DNA of 64,000 nucleotides from assembly GCA_003315335.1 (NCBI GenBank), contig QNRL01000008.1, forward strand, positions 124,001-188,000. Reading direction: 5' to 3'. This DNA comes from Pseudocitrobacter faecalis (GTDB taxonomy: Bacteria; Pseudomonadota; Gammaproteobacteria; Enterobacterales; Enterobacteriaceae). Below, one piece after another: positions 60,767 to 64,000 of the stretch. Both the position numbers and the translations under genes were made by a program. Within the stretch, counting starts at the first letter, position 1. Every line of letters begins with the position of its first letter. Below the pieces are notes generated by a model. It saw only the letters and a program-made list of their open reading frames with translations, was not told the origin of the DNA and made no database searches.

Positions 60767-62167
60767 GTGACCATCACTTTTGAATCCCTTTCTCTGCAAA
60801 CCGTACCGCAGCCAGCCGTCTGGCATCATCTTCCCTCCGTTACTTTAAGCGATGACACCCTGCGTGAGCGTAAAGCCAAAGTACTGGCCGGAATGGCATC
60901 CCGCGGGCTGGACACGTTGGTGATATATGCCGATAAAGAGCATGGCGGTAACTTTGAGTACCTCACCGGGTTTATTCCACGTTTTGAAGAGGCGCTGCTG
61001 GTTTTGCATAGCGATGGCGACGCCGTGCTGGTGCTCGGCAATGAAAACCTGAAGCTGGCGGCCCATGCGCGGCTGGAAAACCGCGTAGTTCACGCCCCGT
61101 GGTTTTCTCTGCCTAACCAGCCGATGGATAATCAACAATCCCTGCCGGAGGTGCTGCAAAATGCCGGGATTGTTGCCGGAAAAAACTATGGGCTGGTGGG
61201 CTGGAAACTGTTTACCGGCGCGCAAGATGACGCCTGGAAAATGTTTGATCTCCCGTGTTTTATCGTAGATGCGATTCGTCAGGCGGCAGGGCCGGATGCC
61301 ACGTTGTGCAATGCCACCGGGATATTTATCTCGCCAGAGCACGGTGCGCGCACGGTCAACAACGCTAATGAACTGGCTCACTACGAGTACGGCGCAAATC
61401 TGGCCTCAACAGCGATCCTTGATGCACTGAACGCCATCGCACCGGGCAAAACTGAAAAAGAGATTGGCGCACTGCTGGCAGCACAAGGGCAGCCGAATAA
61501 TGTGGTGATGATTGCTGCAACCGGCGATCGTTTCGCCAAGGCCAATCTTTATCCTGGCGACAAACGCATACAACGTGGTGATAAGTTCTCGCTCACCACC
61601 AGTTACAAAGGCGGTCTGAGCAGCCGCGCCGCGTATGTGGTGGCCGATGAAAGCGAGCTGGCACCGGAGGTAGCAGATTATCTCGACGTGGTAGCGAAGC
61701 CCTTCTATCGCGCCGTTGCGACCTGGCTCACCCACATTCGCCCCGGTATGTTGGGTGGTGAGATGTATGCGCTGATTGAACAGGTATTGCCGAAATCTGA
61801 ATACCACTGGCACCTCAATCCGGGACATCTGGTGGCGGATGAAGAGTGGCTGTGCTCGCCAATTGGCCCGAACTCTGCTGCACCGCTGCGCAGCGGTATG
61901 CTGTTGCAAATCGACATTATCCCATCGCGTGCAGGTTACGCCGGAGCGAGTATTGAAGACACCATCGCGCTGGCGGATAAAACGCTGCGAGACGAACTCG
62001 CACAGGCCTATCCTGAACTCTGGAACCGCGTGTTAATGCGGCGTCATTACATCAAAGAGCATTTAGGCATCAGCCTGCCGGACGAGGTGTTGCCGTTCTC
62101 AAATACGGTGGGGTATTTACGCCCATGGTTGCTCGACCCAATGCGAGCGTTGGTGTGTACTGAGTGA
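60767..62167 (+). CDS. M24-fold (Xaa-Pro peptidase-like) protein with degenerate metal site
   Basis: A 466-residue protein with an N-terminal creatinase-like domain (about 30-190, VIYADKEHGGNFEYLTGF) and a C-terminal pita-bread domain. In active M24 enzymes the first two metal Asp lie in D..a.y.gY.sD; here the equivalent stretch, GDKFSLTTSYKGGLSSRAAY (271-290), has Thr/Ser instead. The expected first Glu reads LQIDIIP (Asp), while PGH and E397 in SIEDT remain. It may be inactive or work differently. The start is GTG 60767 with GGAG eight bases before. It is not at this place in E. coli. Confidence 0.82.
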   Translation: MTITFESLSLQTVPQPAVWHHLPSVTLSDDTLRERKAKVLAGMASRGLDTLVIYADKEHGGNFEYLTGFIPRFEEALLVLHSDGDAVLVLGNENLKLAAHARLENRVVHAPWFSLPNQPMDNQQSLPEVLQNAGIVAGKNYGLVGWKLFTGAQDDAWKMFDLPCFIVDAIRQAAGPDATLCNATGIFISPEHGARTVNNANELAHYEYGANLASTAILDALNAIAPGKTEKEIGALLAAQGQPNNVVMIAATGDRFAKANLYPGDKRIQRGDKFSLTTSYKGGLSSRAAYVVADESELAPEVADYLDVVAKPFYRAVATWLTHIRPGMLGGEMYALIEQVLPKSEYHWHLNPGHLVADEEWLCSPIGPNSAAPLRSGMLLQIDIIPSRAGYAGASIEDTIALADKTLRDELAQAYPELWNRVLMRRHYIKEHLGISLPDEVLPFSNTVGYLRPWLLDPMRALVCTE

Positions 62168-62206
62168 TAAACTATCTGCAATCCTTAATTTAAGAACTGA
62201 GCAACT

Positions 62207-62551
62207 ATGGCCATCATCCCTAAAAACTACGCGAGGCTGGAAAACGGCTACCGCGAAAAAGCACTGAAACTGTTTCCGTGGGTCTGCGGGCGTTGCTCGC
62301 GCGAGTTTGTTTACTCAAATCTGCGTGAGTTAACGGTTCATCACATGGATCACGACCACACCAATAACCCGGAAGATGGCAGCAACTGGGAGCTATTGTG
62401 CCTGTTCTGTCACGATCACGAACATTCGAAATACACCGAGGCCGATCAATACGGCACGACGGTGATTGCCGGGGAAGACGCCCAGAAAGACGTCGGCGAA
62501 GCGAAGTACAACCCGTTCGCCGATCTGAAAGCAATGATGAATAAGAAGTAA
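62207..62551 (+). CDS. yajD: YajD HNH-nuclease family protein
   Basis: A 114-residue protein (E. coli 115) of the HNH superfamily. CGRC and CLFC form a zinc site and VHHMDHDHTNNP with NWELLC holds the HNH motif. Biological role unknown. The ribosome site is weak. Convergent with tsx. Confidence 0.93.
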   Translation: MAIIPKNYARLENGYREKALKLFPWVCGRCSREFVYSNLRELTVHHMDHDHTNNPEDGSNWELLCLFCHDHEHSKYTEADQYGTTVIAGEDAQKDVGEAKYNPFADLKAMMNKK

Positions 62552-62560
62552 TAAAAAAGC

Positions 62561-62586
62561 ACCGACGTTGGAGCGTTCGGTGCTTC
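62561..62586 (+). terminator. Hairpin after yajD (first copy)
   Basis: AGCACCGA...TCGGTGCT stem just after the yajD stop, preceded by an A run. It is nearly repeated at 62739-62771. Confidence 0.6.
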
Positions 62587-62613
62587 AGATAGCTGACAAC
62601 GTGCGCGTTGTTC

Positions 62614-62715
62614 TTGCCGGATGCGGCGCAAACGCCTTATCCGGCCTACAAAATTGTGAAAATTCAAGAACCTGTAGAAAGGTTGTAGGCCTGATAAGCG
62701 CAGCGCATCAGGCAA
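62614..62715. repeat. REP pair (BIME) between yajD and tsx
   Basis: TTGCCGGATGCGGCGCAAAC...TCCGGCCTACA (62614-62649) and the inverted TTGTAGGCCTGATAAGCGCA...CAGGCAA (62683-62715), a standard BIME. Confidence 0.9.
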
Positions 62716-62738
62716 TGTTGCGTTTGTCATCAGTCTCA

Positions 62739-62771
62739 AGCACCGAGGTTGAGAACGTTCGGTGCTTTTTT
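62739..62771 (-). terminator. Terminator of tsx (second copy of the hairpin)
   Basis: AAGCACCGA pairs with TCGGTGCTT and is followed on the plus strand by TTTT. Nearly the same hairpin as 62561-62586, the two flanking the BIME. Confidence 0.7.
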
Positions 62772-62775
62772 CTGA

Positions 62776-63630
62776 TTAGAAGTTGTAACCCGCCACCAGG
62801 TACCAGCCGAAGCCGTTGGATTTAATCGGCTCAGCCTGCCAGACCGGCTCGTCACCATCTTTCCACTGACCACCGTTGTGGAAGTAACGCGCAACGACCG
62901 AGTAATGCCAGTGATCGTAGTTCAGCGCCAGAATATGGCTGGAAGCGATAGAGTTGCTGGTACGGTACTGATCGTCGCCCAGGTCTGAACCCCAGTCGAA
63001 GTTGGTAAAGCCGATGTAGCTCAGCTTACCGCCCCACAGGTCAGTAATCGGAACGAAGTATTTGATTTTGAAACGATAGCCATCCCACTCGTTTTCGTTG
63101 GATGCGCCATAGTTCTGCCACTGATATTTGGCATACACGTTCAGAGACAGCCCCATCGGCAGGCCAGTATCGATATCGGTACCCAGACCCATATACCAGG
63201 TGCTCTGACGGCCTTCGCTGTTGCGACCCATATCGTAGATATAGTTATTCGCGAAATACCACTCTTTGAACGGGCCAAAGCTCAGATCGGTGTTGGTCAG
63301 CTTGTCGATAGAGAAACGTGGCTCGATTTCCATAAACAGCGGGGAACCGTGGTTCCAGATCCCACGGGAGTTGCTGTCGCCGCCGAAGAAACGCGGTGCA
63401 TCGACGTAACCGTAGAAATCAAACCAGTCTTTTTTAGCGAACGCTTCATATTCCAGATAGGTGTCGTTACGCAGTGTCGGCCCGAAACGGGTATGGTAGC
63501 TCCCTACCACGTTGACGCTCTGATGCCACCAGTCGGAAAGATACTGTGGTTTGTCATTTTCTGCTGCACTGGCAGTGAAAGACGCGGAGAGTGCTACGAA
63601 AGCACCGGCTGCTAATAATGTTTTTTTCAT
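62776..63630 (-). CDS. tsx: Tsx nucleoside-specific outer-membrane channel
   Basis: A 284-residue 12-stranded barrel (E. coli 294) for uptake of nucleosides; also receptor for phage T6 and colicin K. The signal is [22 protein letters not shown], and the C-terminus [10 protein letters not shown] has the final Phe. It is about ten residues shorter than E. coli Tsx; the loss seems to lie in the loop around [12 protein letters not shown]. The start is ATG 63630. yajI follows its promoter side upstream in the window. Confidence 0.96.
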   Translation of the reverse strand: MKKTLLAAGAFVALSASFTASAAENDKPQYLSDWWHQSVNVVGSYHTRFGPTLRNDTYLEYEAFAKKDWFDFYGYVDAPRFFGGDSNSRGIWNHGSPLFMEIEPRFSIDKLTNTDLSFGPFKEWYFANNYIYDMGRNSEGRQSTWYMGLGTDIDTGLPMGLSLNVYAKYQWQNYGASNENEWDGYRFKIKYFVPITDLWGGKLSYIGFTNFDWGSDLGDDQYRTSNSIASSHILALNYDHWHYSVVARYFHNGGQWKDGDEPVWQAEPIKSNGFGWYLVAGYNF

Positions 63631-63699
63631 ATGTTTGCCACTGATAAAAAATCCCAAACGGGAATGAAAGTAAGCGTCGAAGCTTTACAAAATGTTTCG

Positions 63700-63800
63700 T
63701 ATTTCTGCGTGCCTATTATAAGAATCATTGCTCACAAAAATCAGTTACGGGTCACACATTTTTCATCTGCGTAATCGATTGCGTTCACGTTTGCGTAGAT
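63700..63800 (-). promoter_or_regulatory. Putative tsx promoter with CRP/CytR-like words
   Basis: On the minus strand a TATAAT (63720-63715) lies about 85 bases before the tsx ATG. Upstream words TTGTGAGCAATGATT and GTGTGACCCG resemble CRP half-sites, and GCAATCGATTACGC is CytR-like. E. coli tsx is controlled by CRP, CytR and DeoR, which supports the reading; individual sites are uncertain. Confidence 0.4.
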
Positions 63801-63911
63801 TAAACGGCGGCGATTGTACCTGTCACATCAATGATTGCCAATCTGATTAGAAAAGTAGTGAATGAAAAAAAGGGAGTGAATGCGCCAGGTGCGTCTGGCG
63901 CAAGGCGTGAC

Positions 63912-64000
63912 TTACTGAACGGTAGCCGGCTGAATATCGTGAACGCGAACAAAACCGAGTTGATCTGGCGTGATGCCATTCAGCTGTAGCGGAATATCGA
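63912..64000 (-). CDS. yajI: YajI lipoprotein, C-terminal fragment
   Basis: The last 28 codons of a minus-strand gene whose stop is at 63912-63914 and which runs off the window. The peptide reads DIPLQLNGITPDQLGFVRVH and then DIQPATVQ. It is named by position beside tsx and by its C-terminal resemblance to E. coli YajI, so the call rests mostly on synteny. Confidence 0.6.
   Translation of the reverse strand, partial: DIPLQLNGITPDQLGFVRVHDIQPATVQ

Overview
The window is a chromosomal segment of an enteric gammaproteobacterium (Enterobacteriaceae). Gene content, order and predicted protein lengths follow the stretch known from Escherichia coli and Salmonella as tauABCD-hemB-(autotransporter)-yaiV-ampH-sbmA-yaiWYZ-ddlA-phoA-psiF-proC-yaiI-aroL-yaiA-aroM-ppnP-rdgC-mak-sbcCD-phoBR-brnQ-proY-malZ-(tsaA)-acpH-queA-tgt-yajC-secDF-yajD-tsx-yajI. 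It is not E. coli itself: iraP, dgcC and araJ are absent from their usual places and other genes are present instead. A Salmonella/Citrobacter/Enterobacter-type relative fits, but I cannot fix the genus from sequence reading alone.

Layout. 1-4 kb: 3' end of an OmpC-type porin, a beta-lactamase-fold lipoprotein, a RoxA-type ribosomal oxygenase, then nine tandem copies of a palindromic repeat. 4-10 kb: sulfur acquisition, with the MetJ-type mmuPM operon and tauABCD. 10-19.6 kb: hemB, a large autotransporter, iprA, then envelope genes (ampH, sbmA, yaiW, yaiY). 20-24.7 kb: yaiZ, ddlA, an extensin-type putative peptidase, an MdtG-like exporter and an orphan solute-binding protein. 25-32.8 kb: phoA/psiF with a Pho box, proC, the TyrR/TrpR-controlled aroL region, ppnP, rdgC, mak. 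32.8-33.5 kb: a second repeat array. 33.5-45.3 kb: sbcDC, phoBR with Pho boxes, brnQ-proY, malZ. 45.3-53.7 kb: accessory insertion with a LysR regulator divergent from a YcaC-like hydrolase / monooxygenase / amidohydrolase operon, followed by a DUF2339-DUF3999 membrane pair. 53.7-64 kb: tsaA, acpH, the queA-tgt-yajC-secD-secF operon, an M24-fold protein lacking key metal ligands, yajD, tsx and the end of yajI.

The least explained elements are: (i) the two tandem arrays of a MITE-like palindromic unit, each with its own homogenised core, plus single or partial copies elsewhere; (ii) the LysR-controlled hydrolase/monooxygenase/amidohydrolase operon, whose amidohydrolase carries a Cys/His-rich tail; (iii) the putative LAS-type peptidase beside ddlA; (iv) the DUF2339-DUF3999 pair; (v) the degenerate M24 protein after secF. 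No rRNA, tRNA, prophage, insertion sequence or CRISPR array was recognised.
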